A DNA stretch of 64,000 nucleotides from Craterilacuibacter sinensis (GCF_009831765.1 NZ_WSSB01000002.1:1-64000), one strand, 5' to 3'; positions 38,185 through 48,742 are shown, counted from the first letter of the stretch. Notes: generated from the sequence alone by a model not told the origin. Made by a program: numbers and translations.

Positions 38185-38304
38185 TATTGGGTCATCCCGA
38201 GATAAGCAGGCGGAACGGATATTTTATCCGCACCGCAATATAATGAGTTCGCTATTATAGCGTTCGGCCGGTGTTTGACCGGCATCCAGCAAAAGGCCGC
38301 CAGT

Positions 38305-39096
38305 ATGCATGTTGTCGATCAGGTGATCAGTGCCGTGCGCGAAGTCGCACAAACCGAAGTCATGCCGCGCTTCCTGCATGTGGGAGCCAGCCGCAAGGAT
38401 GACGGTACGCTGTTTACCGAGGCCGACCTTGCCTGTCAGCAGGCGCTGTCCAGTCTGCTGCCGCAAATCCTGCCCTATCCGGTACTGGGCGAAGAAATGA
38501 GTCCGGCGGAACAGGATGCCTTGTGGCAGGAAAACCAGGATGGTTTGTGGGTGGTCGACCCGATCGATGGCACCACCAACTTCGTCAACGGCCTGCCTTA
38601 TTTTGCCGTATCGGTGGCGCTGATGCGCCACGGAAAAAGCGAAATCGGCGTGATTTATAACCCGGTGGCCGACGAAATGTTCTATGCGCGCCGCAAACTG
38701 GGTGCCTATCTGAACGGCAGCCGCCTGCCGCTCAAGCAGACCGCCAAACCCATCAGTGACGCCATCGCCAGCATAGACATCAAATATCTGCGTTCGGTGC
38801 GTCTGGCCTCGCGCATACACAGCGTGGCGCCCTGTGCCAGCCAGCGCAATATGGGTTCCAGTACGCTGGACTGGTGCTATCTGGCTAGCGGCCGCTACGA
38901 TATCTACCTGCACGGCGGCCAGCGGCTATGGGACTATGCTGCCGGTGCCCTCATCCTGCAGGAGGCCGGCGGTTGCATCGCAACGCTGGACGATGACGAC
39001 TACTGGCAGGGGCCGCTCTGGACGCGCTCGGCCATTGCCGCCATCAACCCGGCCCTGTTTACCCAGTGGCTGGGCTGGGTGCGCAGCAACCGCTGA
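38305..39096 (+). CDS. Inositol monophosphatase family phosphatase
   Basis: A 263-residue Mg-dependent phosphatase. LGEEMSP supplies the Glu, WVVDPIDGTTNFVNGLPYFA is the metal-binding DPIDGT motif (about 95-105), and GGQRLWDYAAGALILQEAGG is the second Asp motif. It might act on inositol phosphate, 3'-phosphoadenosine nucleotides or fructose bisphosphate; the sequence does not settle which. Start at ATG 38305. Confidence 0.85.
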   Translation: MHVVDQVISAVREVAQTEVMPRFLHVGASRKDDGTLFTEADLACQQALSSLLPQILPYPVLGEEMSPAEQDALWQENQDGLWVVDPIDGTTNFVNGLPYFAVSVALMRHGKSEIGVIYNPVADEMFYARRKLGAYLNGSRLPLKQTAKPISDAIASIDIKYLRSVRLASRIHSVAPCASQRNMGSSTLDWCYLASGRYDIYLHGGQRLWDYAAGALILQEAGGCIATLDDDDYWQGPLWTRSAIAAINPALFTQWLGWVRSNR

Positions 39097-39097
39097 T

Positions 39098-40000
39098 TCA
39101 GGTACGGCGCGTGCGCAGTGCACCAAACAGGCTGACCCCGGAGTACAGCAGCAAGGCGCTCCAGATCAGGCCGTAACCAATCAGACGCGTGCCGGAAAAA
39201 GGCTCGTGATACAGCCAGACCCCCAGCAAAAATTGTATGGTCGGCGACAGATATTGCAGCAAGCCCAGCATGGTCATCGGCAAGCGCCGCGCGCCGGCAC
39301 CAAACAATAGCAACGGGATGGTCGTCACGATACCGGCGCCAATCAGCAGCAGATTGATCCCGCTTGCGGCGTGACCGAATACCCCTTCTCCTTGCGCTTC
39401 AAACCACAGCAAAGCCCCTAAGGCCAGCGGAAACAATAGCCAGGTTTCCAGTGCCAGTCCTTCCAGCGACGGCAGATGCGCGGTCTTGCGCAACAAACCA
39501 TAAATACCGAAAGACACTGCCAGCACCAGCGCGATCCATGGCAGCGTGCCCACGCTGAACGTCAACCAAGCAACCCCCAACGCCGACAACGCGACAGCGA
39601 TACTCTGCAGTCGCGTCAGCCTTTCCCCCAGCACCAGCCATCCGAGCAGAACATTGACCAGCGGATTGATGAAATATCCCAGACTGGCCTCGATCACCCG
39701 GTTATGCGTCACCGCCCAGATATACACCAGCCAATTGCACGACAACATGGTGGCTGAAACGGCCAGCAAAGCCATACGCCGCTTGTCGCGCAGCGATTCG
39801 GCAAGCCAGCCCCATTGCCCGCGTATCGCCAGAATCAGGGTCAGCAGCAAGGCCGACCAGACGATGCGATGGGCCAGAATTTGTAAGGCAGGCACTTCGT
39901 GCAGCGGTTTCCAGTACAAGGGAAACAAGCCCCAGCACAGGTAGGCACCAGCAGCAAAAACCAGTCCCTGACGGGTACTGGCTGAAGAAAGGGTAGTCAT
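39098..40000 (-). CDS. rarD: EamA family permease RarD
   Basis: A 300-residue protein with ten hydrophobic helices. GLVFAAGAYLCWGLFPLYWK is the typical RarD opening and ASLGYFINPLVNVLLGWLVL lies in the middle. The family is annotated as chloramphenicol-sensitive protein RarD; the transported substrate is not established. It converges with the phosphatase gene (1-base gap). The start MTTLSSAS is chosen over ATG at 40033 on family length. Confidence 0.88.
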   Translation of the reverse strand: MTTLSSASTRQGLVFAAGAYLCWGLFPLYWKPLHEVPALQILAHRIVWSALLLTLILAIRGQWGWLAESLRDKRRMALLAVSATMLSCNWLVYIWAVTHNRVIEASLGYFINPLVNVLLGWLVLGERLTRLQSIAVALSALGVAWLTFSVGTLPWIALVLAVSFGIYGLLRKTAHLPSLEGLALETWLLFPLALGALLWFEAQGEGVFGHAASGINLLLIGAGIVTTIPLLLFGAGARRLPMTMLGLLQYLSPTIQFLLGVWLYHEPFSGTRLIGYGLIWSALLLYSGVSLFGALRTRRT

Positions 40001-40254
40001 GGCAGACAATCGGGTTTCAGCAGAGGAAACCACATTAACACATATGGGTATCGGTTAAATCGGCGGCGGCGAACTTTGCTGCACTGGCGTACAGGCCACA
40101 AAGCGCAGAGATAAACGTCAAGCCTTTTGCCCTTTATTCCCGGCTTATCTATCTTGCTGATGGATGGCAATGCAGACGCTACAACTAAAGCACGATCCAC
40201 AAGATCAACTGCGCCGCCCACTGCGCCACAAGCGCCCATCGTCAAGGAGCATCC

Positions 40255-43200
40255 ATGTCCATCCGCCAGACTTCGCTGGAAGACAAATACACCATCCTGA
40301 ATGGCCAGGTGCTGATGAACGGCATTCAGGCGCTGGTGCGCCTGCCTATGATGCAGCAGTTGCGCGACCGGCAGGCCGGACTTAATACCGCCGGCTATGT
40401 CACCGGCTACCGCGGCTCGCCCCTGGGCAATGTCGACCTCGCCATGCAGGCGGCAGCCGGACATTTGCAGGCTCATCAGGTGGTGTTTCACGCCGGCCTG
40501 AACGAAGACCTCGCCGCGACGGCGGTATGGGGCACCCAGCAGCTAGGCCTGTTCGAGGGTGCCAAAGTCGATGGCGTCTACGCCCTGTGGTATGGCAAGG
40601 GACCCGGCGTCGACCGCTCCGGTGATGTACTCAAACATGGCAATGTGGCCGGCAGCAGTGCACAGGGCGGGGTACTACTGGTATGTGGAGATGACCACGC
40701 AGCCAAATCATCGACCTTTCCGCACCAGTCCGACCATATTCTCGCTGCCAGCATGATTCCGGTACTCAGCCCGTCCGGCGTACAGGAAGTCCTCGACTTC
40801 GGCCTGCATGGCTGGGCCATGAGCCGCTACTGCGGCTGCTGGGTGGCACTCAAGGCCATCACCGACACCATAGAAAGCAGCGCCATCGTCGATGTGTCAC
40901 CCGAGCGTTTGCAGCCGGTCATTCCCGACGACTTCCCGCTGCCCGAAGGTGGCCTCAATATCCGCTGGCCCGACCCGCCACTGGTACAGGAAAAGCGCGT
41001 GCTGCATGAGCGCCTGTATGCAGCACTGGCTTATGCGCGCGCCAATCAGCTTAACCACATCACGCTGGACTCGCCTACTGCACGGTTGGGCATCATCACT
41101 ACCGGCAAGAGCTATCTCGATGTAATGCAGGCGCTGGACGATCTGGGCATAGACGAAAGCCTCGCAGCCGCGATCGGCCTGCGCATTTTCAAGGTCGGCA
41201 TGGTATGGCCGCTGGAGCCGGAAGGCGTGCGCCACTTTGCCGAAGGGCTGGACGAAATTTTAGTGGTTGAAGAGAAGCGCCAGATCATCGAGTACCAGTT
41301 GAAAGAGCAGCTGTACAACTGGCGTGAAGATGTACGCCCGCGCGTGGTAGGCAAGTTTGCGGAGAAAGGCGAATGGGCTCTGCCCCATGGCGACTGGCTG
41401 CTGCCTGCAGCTGGCGAGCTGACACCGGCCATGATTGCACGCGCCATCGCCAGCCGCCTCGCCAACATCGTGGACAGTCCGCTTATCCACCAGCGTCTGC
41501 AGTTTTACCGGGAAAAAGAAGCCCAGCTGGTCAGGCCGCGCGCAAGCCTGGCGCGCGTGCCGCACTATTGTTCGGGTTGCCCGCACAATACCAGCACCAA
41601 GGTGCCGGACGGTAGCCGTGCACTGGGTGGTATCGGTTGCCACTATATGGCGACCTGGATCGAGCCGCATACCAAGACCTTCAGCCAGATGGGTGGCGAA
41701 GGCGTCGCCTGGCTTGGGCAAGCACCCTTTACCAGCACCGCGCACGTCTTTGCCAATATGGGCGACGGCACCTATTTTCACAGCGGGTTGATGGCGATAC
41801 GTGCGGCCGTCGCCGGCAACGTCAATATCACCTACAAGATTCTGTATAACGACGCCGTGGCCATGACAGGCGGTCAGCATGTGGACGGCAAGCTGGATGT
41901 CCCCCTGATTACGCGCCAGCTGGCGGCCGAAGGCGTGGCACGTATCGTGATCACCAGCGATGAACCGGAAAAATATCATGCGGCACATGGCCTGATCGAT
42001 ACGCTGGCACCCGGCGTAGAAGTATTCCACCGCCGCGAGATCGAACGTCTGCAGCTTGAACTGCGTGCCACTGCCGGCGTCACCATCCTGATTCACGACC
42101 AGACCTGTGCCGCGGAAAAGCGCCGGCGTCGCAAGCGCGGCCTCTACCCCGATCCGGCACGACGTGTGTTTATCAACCAGCAAGTATGTGAGGGCTGCGG
42201 CGACTGTGGCGAAAAATCCGGCTGCCTGTCAGTCATGCCCATCGAAACCCCGCTGGGACGAAAACGGGTTATCGATCAGTCCAGCTGCAATAAGGACTAC
42301 AGCTGTCTGGAAGGCTTCTGCCCCAGCTTTGTCACCATCGAAGGCGGCCACTTGAAAAAACCTGCCGCCAGACAGTTCGATATCAGCCGCTTGCCGGCGC
42401 TGCCCGAACCCGTTCTACCAACGCTGGATAGCCCCTACGGCATCGTAATTACCGGCATAGGCGGCACCGGTGTCGTCACCATCGGCCAAGTTCTGGGCAT
42501 GGCCGCCTATCTGGACGGCAAAGGAATTACCGTGCTGGATATGGCCGGGCTGGCACAAAAAGGCGGTTCGGTCTGGTCGCATGTGCGCATCGCCCGCTCG
42601 CAACAGGCATTGCACGCCGTGCGCATCGCCGCCGGCGATGCCAATCTGGTATTGGGCTGCGATCTGGTCGTCAGTTCCGCAGAAGAAACACTGGCCAAAA
42701 TGCGTAGCGGCTTCAGTTACGCCGTCATCAATAGCAACGAGACACAAACCAGTGCTTTTCTGACCCATCCCGATCAAGCCTTTCCAGCCCGTGCCATGAA
42801 GGATGCCATCGTCGAATCGGTTGGTGCCGGACGCTATTTCGAGATCAACGCCACCGGCCATGCCACCCGGCTATTAGGCGACGCGATTGCCAGCAATATG
42901 TTCATGCTGGGTTATGCCTGGCAACAGGGCCTGGTGCCCTTGAGTGCCGCGGCCATTCTGGAGGCCATCCGCATTAATGGTGCGGCAGTCGACTTTAACC
43001 AGCTGGCTTTCCAGTGGGGGCGCCATGCAGCCCATCAGCCGGCCATGCTGGACAAGATGCTGAACCCGGGCAGTGTAGTGGCCTTTGTTTCACGTGAAAC
43101 CGTGGCACATGTCGTGCAGCAACGCAGCGCCCTGCTCACCGCCTACCAGAATGAAGCGCTGGCCGTACGCTACCGCGCGCTGGTCGAGCAGGTGCAACAG

Positions 43201-43740
43201 GCGGAAACACGAGCCAATCCGGCCAGCACGCGTCTGGCGCTGGCCGTTGCGCACAGCTACGCCAGACTATTGGCCTACAAGGATGAATATGAGGTGGCAC
43301 GGCTGTACAGCGATGGCGATTTTATGGCGCAGCTTGCCGCCACCTTTGACGGAGACTACCGGCTGGTCTTTCAGCTGGCGCCATCATGGCTAAGCGGAAA
43401 GCGGCAAAACAAGCGGGCCTTCGGACCCTGGATGCTGACGGCGATGAAATGGCTGGCCAGACTGAAGTTTTTGCGTCATACCGCCTTTGACCCGTTTGGC
43501 TGGCAAGCAGACCGGAAACTCGAGCGCCTGCTGATTGCCCGCTTCGAGCAGCAGATCAGGACTCTGCTGCCTTTACTGAACGCAAACAATCTGGAACAAG
43601 CCTGCGAACTGGTACGCAGTTTCGACGCCATCCGCGGCTTCGGTCATATCAAACAGCGCAACTATCAGGCAGCTGATGTCAAAATCACGGCGCTGCAGGC
43701 GAGTGTGCTGGCAAAAAAACACCCGCGTCAGGCTGCCTGA
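40255..43740 (+). CDS. Indolepyruvate:ferredoxin oxidoreductase, single-chain fusion
   Basis: An 1161-residue fusion of alpha and gamma modules. Residues 1-400 hold pyrimidine-binding and transketolase-C domains; 450-620 hold the TPP site with GDGTYFHSG and NDAVAMTGGQ. A Cys-rich block near 640-690 (VCEGCGDCGEKSGC and CNKDYSCLEGFCPSF) binds 4Fe-4S. The gamma domain (about 720-920) has GIGGTGVVTIGQVLGMAAYL and AQKGGSVWSH. A C-terminal domain of about 230 residues follows. It converts arylpyruvates to acyl-CoA with ferredoxin. A parS-like site lies inside the gene. Confidence 0.93.
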   Translation: MSIRQTSLEDKYTILNGQVLMNGIQALVRLPMMQQLRDRQAGLNTAGYVTGYRGSPLGNVDLAMQAAAGHLQAHQVVFHAGLNEDLAATAVWGTQQLGLFEGAKVDGVYALWYGKGPGVDRSGDVLKHGNVAGSSAQGGVLLVCGDDHAAKSSTFPHQSDHILAASMIPVLSPSGVQEVLDFGLHGWAMSRYCGCWVALKAITDTIESSAIVDVSPERLQPVIPDDFPLPEGGLNIRWPDPPLVQEKRVLHERLYAALAYARANQLNHITLDSPTARLGIITTGKSYLDVMQALDDLGIDESLAAAIGLRIFKVGMVWPLEPEGVRHFAEGLDEILVVEEKRQIIEYQLKEQLYNWREDVRPRVVGKFAEKGEWALPHGDWLLPAAGELTPAMIARAIASRLANIVDSPLIHQRLQFYREKEAQLVRPRASLARVPHYCSGCPHNTSTKVPDGSRALGGIGCHYMATWIEPHTKTFSQMGGEGVAWLGQAPFTSTAHVFANMGDGTYFHSGLMAIRAAVAGNVNITYKILYNDAVAMTGGQHVDGKLDVPLITRQLAAEGVARIVITSDEPEKYHAAHGLIDTLAPGVEVFHRREIERLQLELRATAGVTILIHDQTCAAEKRRRRKRGLYPDPARRVFINQQVCEGCGDCGEKSGCLSVMPIETPLGRKRVIDQSSCNKDYSCLEGFCPSFVTIEGGHLKKPAARQFDISRLPALPEPVLPTLDSPYGIVITGIGGTGVVTIGQVLGMAAYLDGKGITVLDMAGLAQKGGSVWSHVRIARSQQALHAVRIAAGDANLVLGCDLVVSSAEETLAKMRSGFSYAVINSNETQTSAFLTHPDQAFPARAMKDAIVESVGAGRYFEINATGHATRLLGDAIASNMFMLGYAWQQGLVPLSAAAILEAIRINGAAVDFNQLAFQWGRHAAHQPAMLDKMLNPGSVVAFVSRETVAHVVQQRSALLTAYQNEALAVRYRALVEQVQQAETRANPASTRLALAVAHSYARLLAYKDEYEVARLYSDGDFMAQLAATFDGDYRLVFQLAPSWLSGKRQNKRAFGPWMLTAMKWLARLKFLRHTAFDPFGWQADRKLERLLIARFEQQIRTLLPLLNANNLEQACELVRSFDAIRGFGHIKQRNYQAADVKITALQASVLAKKHPRQAA
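43086..43101. other. parS-like site within the indolepyruvate oxidoreductase gene
   Basis: TGTTTCACGTGAAACC matches the bacterial parS consensus TGTTTCACGTGAAACA at 15 of 16 positions. It is in coding sequence (residues near 945), as many parS sites are. Confidence 0.75.
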
Positions 43741-43759
43741 TTCAAGCGGCGCAAACATA

Positions 43760-43787
43760 AAGACGCCACGGTTTACCGTGGCGTCTT
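43760..43787. terminator. Terminator between iorAB-type and pyrI genes
   Basis: AAGACGCCACGG (43760-43771) and CCGTGGCGTCTT (43776-43787) form a perfect 12-bp stem with a 4-base loop. The flanking bases are T-poor. It serves the plus-strand oxidoreductase gene and perhaps pyrI, together with the small TTTGACG/CGTCAAA hairpin at 43794-43810. Confidence 0.7.
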
Positions 43788-43854
43788 CTGTATTTTGACG
43801 CACCGTCAAACGCGGTGCTTTATGTCATGCTTCCCTCTACACCCTTCGTACGAC

Positions 43855-44313
43855 TTAGCGCACTTCGGCAACGATATCCTTACTGAACACCTTTTCGCAA
43901 TACTTGCAGCGCATCTTTGTGTCATTTTTATGTTCTTTGACATAAAAAAAGCTGCTAACCGGCTCGTTGTGGGAAATGCAGTTCGAGTTCGGACAGGCGA
44001 AAATACCTTCGATCGTTTCCGGCAACACCAGCTTGTGCTTTCTGACAACATCGAAGTTTTCGATCACGTTGACCGTTGCCTGCGGCGCAAACAATGCCAG
44101 CTCGTTGGCCTGCTCTGCGGTCAGCGCCACATTCTCGACCTTGATGATGTCCTTGTTGCCCATATGGCGGCTGATCAGGTTCAAACCGACAGTGACCCGC
44201 TCGCCGGTGTCGGCCAGACGGAACAGGCGCAGGATTTTCAGGCCCTGTCCGGCGGGCAGGTGGTCGATTACGGTGCCTTCTTTCAGTGCTTCTACGGTGC
44301 GCGTGTATTGCAT
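43855..44313 (-). CDS. pyrI: Aspartate carbamoyltransferase regulatory chain
   Basis: A 152-residue PyrI. The N-terminal allosteric domain contains [17 protein letters not shown]. The zinc domain has CPNSNC and CKYC, the four cysteines that hold the catalytic trimers together. It confers CTP inhibition and ATP activation on PyrB. It follows pyrB by 28 bases. Confidence 0.97.
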   Translation of the reverse strand: MQYTRTVEALKEGTVIDHLPAGQGLKILRLFRLADTGERVTVGLNLISRHMGNKDIIKVENVALTAEQANELALFAPQATVNVIENFDVVRKHKLVLPETIEGIFACPNSNCISHNEPVSSFFYVKEHKNDTKMRCKYCEKVFSKDIVAEVR

Positions 44314-44341
44314 GGTGAATCCTTCCTTGTATCCGGTTTTA

Positions 44342-45262
44342 TCAGACGGTTTCGTTCAGCACGAGGGACAACAGCGCCTGACGCGCATACACCCCGTTCT
44401 TGGCCTGCTGGAAGTAATAGGCATGAGGCGTGGCATCCACATCGACCGCAATCTCGTCGACGCGCGGCAGTGGATGCAGGATTTTCATGTTTTCACGCGC
44501 ATGCTTCAGCATATCGGCCTTGAGAATGAACTGACCCTGAATCTTCTTGAATTCGGCTTCATCAAAACGCTCGCGCTGCACACGGGTCATATAAAGCACA
44601 TCGATTTCCGGAATGACTTCTTCCAGGCTGCTGACCAGAGTGTACTTGATACCCTTTTCATCCAGCTCTTCGCAAATGTAGTCCGGCATAGCCAGGGCTT
44701 CCGGCGCCACAAAATAGAAATTGGCATTGAACAGCGATAACGCCTGGGTCAGCGAATGCACCGTGCGGCCATATTTGAGGTCACCGACAAAAGCGACGGT
44801 CAGATTTTCCAGCGTACCTTGGGTTTCATAGATAGAAAACAGGTCAAGCAGGGTCTGGGTCGGGTGCTGGTTGGAGCCGTCGCCACCATTAATGATGGGT
44901 ACCGGAGAAAATTCACTGGCCAGACGGGCTGCGCCTTCTTTCGGATGGCGCATCACGACTGCATCGCTATAGTCGCCGATGATCTTCAGCGAGTCGGCCA
45001 GGGTTTCACCCTTCTTGGCCGAGGTATTGCCGCCATCGGCAAAGCCGATGATATTGCCGCCCAGACGCTGGACTGCCGTTTCAAACGACAAGCGGGTGCG
45101 AGTGGATGGCTCGAAGAAGCAGCTGGCAATCAGTTTGCCTTGCAAGAGATCATTACGCGGCTCGCGCTTAAGCCGGCCTGCGGTTTCCACGACAAGCTCC
45201 AGCTCCTGACGGGTAAAGTCCGGAATAGAGATAATGTGTTTGCGGTAGAGCGTATTTGTCAT
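44342..45262 (-). CDS. pyrB: Aspartate carbamoyltransferase catalytic chain
   Basis: A 306-residue ATCase catalytic subunit with carbamoyl-phosphate motif [13 protein letters not shown] (about 48-60), the aspartate-side [24 protein letters not shown] and [10 protein letters not shown]. It makes carbamoyl aspartate in pyrimidine synthesis. Its ATG overlaps the stop of an upstream leader frame by 4 bases, with an attenuator hairpin about 40 bases upstream. Confidence 0.97.
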   Translation of the reverse strand: MTNTLYRKHIISIPDFTRQELELVVETAGRLKREPRNDLLQGKLIASCFFEPSTRTRLSFETAVQRLGGNIIGFADGGNTSAKKGETLADSLKIIGDYSDAVVMRHPKEGAARLASEFSPVPIINGGDGSNQHPTQTLLDLFSIYETQGTLENLTVAFVGDLKYGRTVHSLTQALSLFNANFYFVAPEALAMPDYICEELDEKGIKYTLVSSLEEVIPEIDVLYMTRVQRERFDEAEFKKIQGQFILKADMLKHARENMKILHPLPRVDEIAVDVDATPHAYYFQQAKNGVYARQALLSLVLNETV

Positions 45263-45450
45263 GGTATGGCTCCTGTTCCTGTCGTTTTGATGTTATTAGA
45301 TGAAAAAAAAGCTCCTGAATAATCAGGAGCTTTTTTTAAAAAAATAATATGTCTGCTCGGGCAGCAGTGGCGCGACAAAGAAAACAGCAACAGCGCGGTT
45401 GACCGCGTTGATTTGCTGAATAATTTCCTGCTTATATGCCACTTTTTCAT
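45259..45450 (-). CDS. pyrL: pyrBI leader peptide
   Basis: A 63-codon frame, [20 protein letters not shown]..., runs through the attenuator hairpin and stops at TGA overlapping the pyrB ATG. As in the E. coli pyrBI leader, the coupling of translation to a U-rich stretch before the hairpin would control termination by UTP level. The peptide itself need not be conserved. The start at 45450 is the most plausible ATG; the frame is open further upstream. Confidence 0.65.
   Translation of the reverse strand: MKKWHISRKLFSKSTRSTALLLFSLSRHCCPSRHIIFLKKAPDYSGAFFSSNNIKTTGTGAIP
45304..45337 (-). terminator. pyrBI attenuator
   Basis: AAAAAAAGCTCCTGA (45304-45318) and TCAGGAGCTTTTTTT (45323-45337) form a perfect 15-bp stem with a 4-base loop and a T run on either strand. 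On the minus strand it lies inside the leader frame and just before pyrB. An upstream T-rich tract (ATATTATTTTTTT on the minus strand) suits UTP-sensitive pausing. Confidence 0.88.
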
Positions 45451-45827
45451 GCCTCCGAACAAACCGCGCAATTCTAATCGTAGTTGTCGAAATGAAGAAG
45501 CCCCATGTCGCATCAACGACAAAACAAGACCAAAAAACAACAAATCAATACGGATTTTGGCATGAAAATGCAGATAATTTAAAAATTTAAAACTCAAAAT
45601 CCGAAAATCGGCTAAAGCCAGCAATTTTCACCCCGCCAACCCAACGACTTAACATCAAAAAATATGCTGGAGCCAAACAAAAGCACGCAGATTTTATAGC
45701 AAGAAAAAATGGCCTTCTTGCAAGCCGATGCAAAGAACCGCCAGGTCAGCCCAGGCTTGATGCCAACACGGAGAGACCGCGCATTATCATCGGAAAAACC
45801 GGATAAGCATTCAAAAACCCAACAAAA
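45451..45827. other. Gene-free A/C-rich stretch upstream of pyrBI
   Basis: The pyrBI promoter must lie here or just downstream. The plus strand is strongly A/C-rich. I see no gene, no repeat and no strong dyad other than the pckG terminator at its left-hand end of transcription (45828-45856). Confidence 0.4.
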
Positions 45828-45856
45828 CAGCCCGGCAAGTCTAGCCTGCCGGGCTG
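45828..45856 (-). terminator. Terminator after pckG
   Basis: CAGCCCGGCA (45828-45837) and TGCCGGGCTG (45847-45856) form a perfect 10-bp stem. On the minus strand it is followed by TTTTGTT, about 60 bases past the pckG stop. Confidence 0.85.
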
Positions 45857-45917
45857 CTGGATTCAGACGAAAATCATATTAAAGCCTGACATAAAATCCG
45901 CCTTGCACGGATGAAAA

Positions 45918-47741
45918 TCAGCCCTCAAGAACCGCGCTCAAACGGACACGCTGCTCGGCCAGACTCGCTGGCAACCTGTCGGCCAGTTTGGCCAGCCAGT
46001 CACCATGCGCCGCAACCTCCTTACGCCAAGCCTCGGTATCCAACTTCATCAGGTCGGTAAACTGCTCGCGGCTGACTTCATCCAGACCGCTCCAGTCCAG
46101 ATCGTCATAGCTTGGCATCCAGCCCAGTACGCTTTTCTCGGCCTTGGCGGTTCCTTGCACCCGACCGACGATCCATTCCAGCACCCGCATGTTTTCACCG
46201 AAACCTGGCCACAGGAAACGGCCGTTTTCATCCACGCGGAACCAGTTCACACAGAAAATAGCCGGCGCCTGCTCCAGTTCCCCCCCCACCTTCAGCCAAT
46301 GGTTGAAGTAATCCCCCATGTGGTAGCCACAGAAAGGCAGCATGGCGAAAGGATCGCGTCGGGTCTGACCTTGTGCGCCCATGGCAGCGGCCGTAGTCTC
46401 CGACCCCATGGTTGCCGCCATATATACCCCCTCGCTCCAGCCAGTCGCTTCAAACACCAACGGCACGGTAGACGAGCGGCGGCCGCCAAAGATAAAGGCC
46501 GAGATAGGTACACCAGCGGCATCATTCCACGCCGGGTCCAGCGAAGGACACTGGGTGGCGGAAACGGTAAAGCGCGAATTGGGATGGGCAGCCTTGCGTC
46601 CGGTCGCCTTGGCGATTTCCGGTGTCCAATCCTGGCCCTGCCAGTCGGTCAGATGCGCAGGGACATCCTTGCTCATGCCTTCCCACCACACATCCCCATC
46701 ATCGGTCAGCGCGACATTGGTAAAGATTACATTCTGCTGCAACATGGCCATGGCATTAGGATTGGACTTGACCGAGGTGCCAGGCGCCACGCCGAAGTAA
46801 CCGTTTTCCGGATTGATGGCATACAGCTTGCCATCGCTACCCGGCTTGATCCAAGCAATATCATCCCCTACCGTGGTGACTTTCCAGCCCTGATAAGCCG
46901 CCGGCGGAATCAGCATGGCAAAGTTGGTTTTGCCGCAGGCGCTGGGGAATGCGGCTGCCACATAAGACTTTTCACCCTTGGGGCTTTCCACACCCAGAAT
47001 CAGCATATGCTCGGCCAGCCAGCCCTGGTCGCGCCCCATGGTGGAGGCAATGCGCAGCGCAAAGCACTTCTTGCCCAGAAGAGCATTGCCGCCATAACCC
47101 GAGCCATAGGACCAGATCTCGCGCGTCTCGGGGAAATGGACGATGTACTTGGTATCAGGATTGCAAGGCCATGGTTTGTCGGCCTCTCCGGCAGCCAGCG
47201 GTGCACCGACGGTGTGAATGCATGGTACATAGTCGCCATTTTCACCAAGCACGTCGTACACCGCCCGTCCCATGCGCGTCATGATGCGCATCGAGGCCAC
47301 CACATAAGGCGAATCGGTCAGCTCGATTCCGACATGCGCAATCGGCGAGCCTAGCGGCCCCATGCTGAACGGAATCACATACAAGGTACGGCCACGCATG
47401 CAGCCGGCAAACAAGCCTTGTAATGTGCCGCGCATTTCATCCGGATCCATCCAGTTATTGTTCGGGCCTGCATCTGCCTTATTTGCGGCACAGACATAGG
47501 TGCGATCTTCCACGCGCGCCACGTCGGACGGATCAGAAAAAGCAGCATAGCTATTGGGCCGCTTTTCCGGGTTGAGGCGAGTCAGCGTACCGGCCGCGAC
47601 CATCTGCTCCAGCAGCAAAGCATTTTCCTGTTCGGAGCCATCTACCCAGTGGATAGCATCCGGCTGGGTCAGCTCGGCCACTTTGGCAACCCAGGCAAGC
47701 AGACCTGCATGTTTGATGTAATCGGGAGCAGTGGACTGCAT
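45918..47741 (-). CDS. pckG: Phosphoenolpyruvate carboxykinase (GTP)
   Basis: A 607-residue GTP-type PEPCK. The kinase P-loop region is [15 protein letters not shown] (about 281-295), containing the hyper-reactive Cys. [17 protein letters not shown] is the mobile lid side and [16 protein letters not shown] the nucleotide site. It converts oxaloacetate to PEP in gluconeogenesis. The start [13 protein letters not shown] follows AGGTG; the upstream open frame is rejected. Confidence 0.97.
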   Translation of the reverse strand: MQSTAPDYIKHAGLLAWVAKVAELTQPDAIHWVDGSEQENALLLEQMVAAGTLTRLNPEKRPNSYAAFSDPSDVARVEDRTYVCAANKADAGPNNNWMDPDEMRGTLQGLFAGCMRGRTLYVIPFSMGPLGSPIAHVGIELTDSPYVVASMRIMTRMGRAVYDVLGENGDYVPCIHTVGAPLAAGEADKPWPCNPDTKYIVHFPETREIWSYGSGYGGNALLGKKCFALRIASTMGRDQGWLAEHMLILGVESPKGEKSYVAAAFPSACGKTNFAMLIPPAAYQGWKVTTVGDDIAWIKPGSDGKLYAINPENGYFGVAPGTSVKSNPNAMAMLQQNVIFTNVALTDDGDVWWEGMSKDVPAHLTDWQGQDWTPEIAKATGRKAAHPNSRFTVSATQCPSLDPAWNDAAGVPISAFIFGGRRSSTVPLVFEATGWSEGVYMAATMGSETTAAAMGAQGQTRRDPFAMLPFCGYHMGDYFNHWLKVGGELEQAPAIFCVNWFRVDENGRFLWPGFGENMRVLEWIVGRVQGTAKAEKSVLGWMPSYDDLDWSGLDEVSREQFTDLMKLDTEAWRKEVAAHGDWLAKLADRLPASLAEQRVRLSAVLEG

Positions 47742-48301
47742 GTAACACCTCTGTTTAATGAGTCGAATATTTAATTTGGCTATGCGATTTTCACAGATTT
47801 GCAATCCAGCGTCTCGACAATCTGTCATCAGCATAGCCGCATTGCGTTTTTGCCCACACAACAAGTAGCGTCCATGGCTTTAGCTGGCTGCTTTGCTTGA
47901 CACAAAACAACAGAAGCATTTTAACTGCACAAAACAAACCCTAAACACCTAACCCATAAACATAATCCATACTGTATTTAGCCAGCGCCCTTGGGAACAG
48001 ATCTATGATGCGATACCGTGCTGACACAGTTTGTATTATTACGTGTGTATTGTATGATTAATTAAATCTGGCAATCTACCCCTGTAGCATTGTATTATTT
48101 CACCGCTTCGCACAAATCATACACATAACAACACACTTACAACCCATTGATACACAACAAATCATACAGGGATTACCGTTAATCAGGACTGTATCTATTT
48201 GCATTCATACATACATCGCAAACAATTCACACACTACGCTGTATGCATGTATGAATTAGGGGTGTATGATACAAACCATAATGAACCCGAGTGAGACCAC
48301 C
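47742..48301. promoter_or_regulatory. AT-rich intergenic array of TTGTATKATT motifs
   Basis: A 560-base gene-free stretch. TTGTATTATT is at 48031 and 48090, TTGTATGATT at 48050, the reverse AAATCATACA at 48114 and 48159, and GTGTATGATACA at 48262. The repeated 10-bp unit in both orientations looks like a multi-operator array for the XRE gene that follows, or for pckG on the other strand. Confidence 0.5.
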
Positions 48302-48694
48302 ATGACTGTTCTGCCTGTCCTTGAGAGCCCGGACTTCCCGTCAGCACTGAAAAACCTGCGCAAGGAATTACAGCTCTCGCGTACAGCCCTGGCCGACAAG
48401 GTAGGTTTGTCTACTGCAGCAATCCAGCGCTACGAGGCAACAGACAACAGCCACATCAAACCCAGCCCTCAGGCATACGAACGCCTGGTTCGCGTTCTGG
48501 CCGAATTGCAGGTCAAATCCACTGTGCAGCCTGCCGTACGGATGCGTCCGGCACCGGCCATGATGGATCCGCTACCCCAGACCGAACTGGCTACCCCTGT
48601 CTTACCGGCCATCCTGCTAACCGACGCGACACTGGAACAACTGATTGCCCGGGCCAAGATACTGGGTGCAAAGAAAGTCACCATCGAGTTCTGA
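48302..48694 (+). CDS. XRE-family helix-turn-helix protein
   Basis: A 130-residue protein with an N-terminal HTH (about 12-65): LQLSRTALADKVGLSTAAIQ then RYE. A Pro-rich linker follows, with a short C-terminal tail LEQLIARAKILGAKKVTIEF. The ATG at 48302 follows GAGTGAG; ATGs at 48266 and 48281 are possible. The operator-like array upstream suggests it controls its own expression. The target genes are unknown. Confidence 0.75.
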   Translation: MTVLPVLESPDFPSALKNLRKELQLSRTALADKVGLSTAAIQRYEATDNSHIKPSPQAYERLVRVLAELQVKSTVQPAVRMRPAPAMMDPLPQTELATPVLPAILLTDATLEQLIARAKILGAKKVTIEF

Positions 48695-48742
48695 GGCTAA
48701 GGTCTACACTCTTAAGCATATTGATGATGTGTAGGAATAGCT

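Noticed and set aside
47742-48301. A CRISPR array in the AT-rich repeat-bearing stretch before the XRE gene.
   Set aside because: The repeated units are only about 10 bases, occur in both orientations and at irregular distances, and there are no cas genes.
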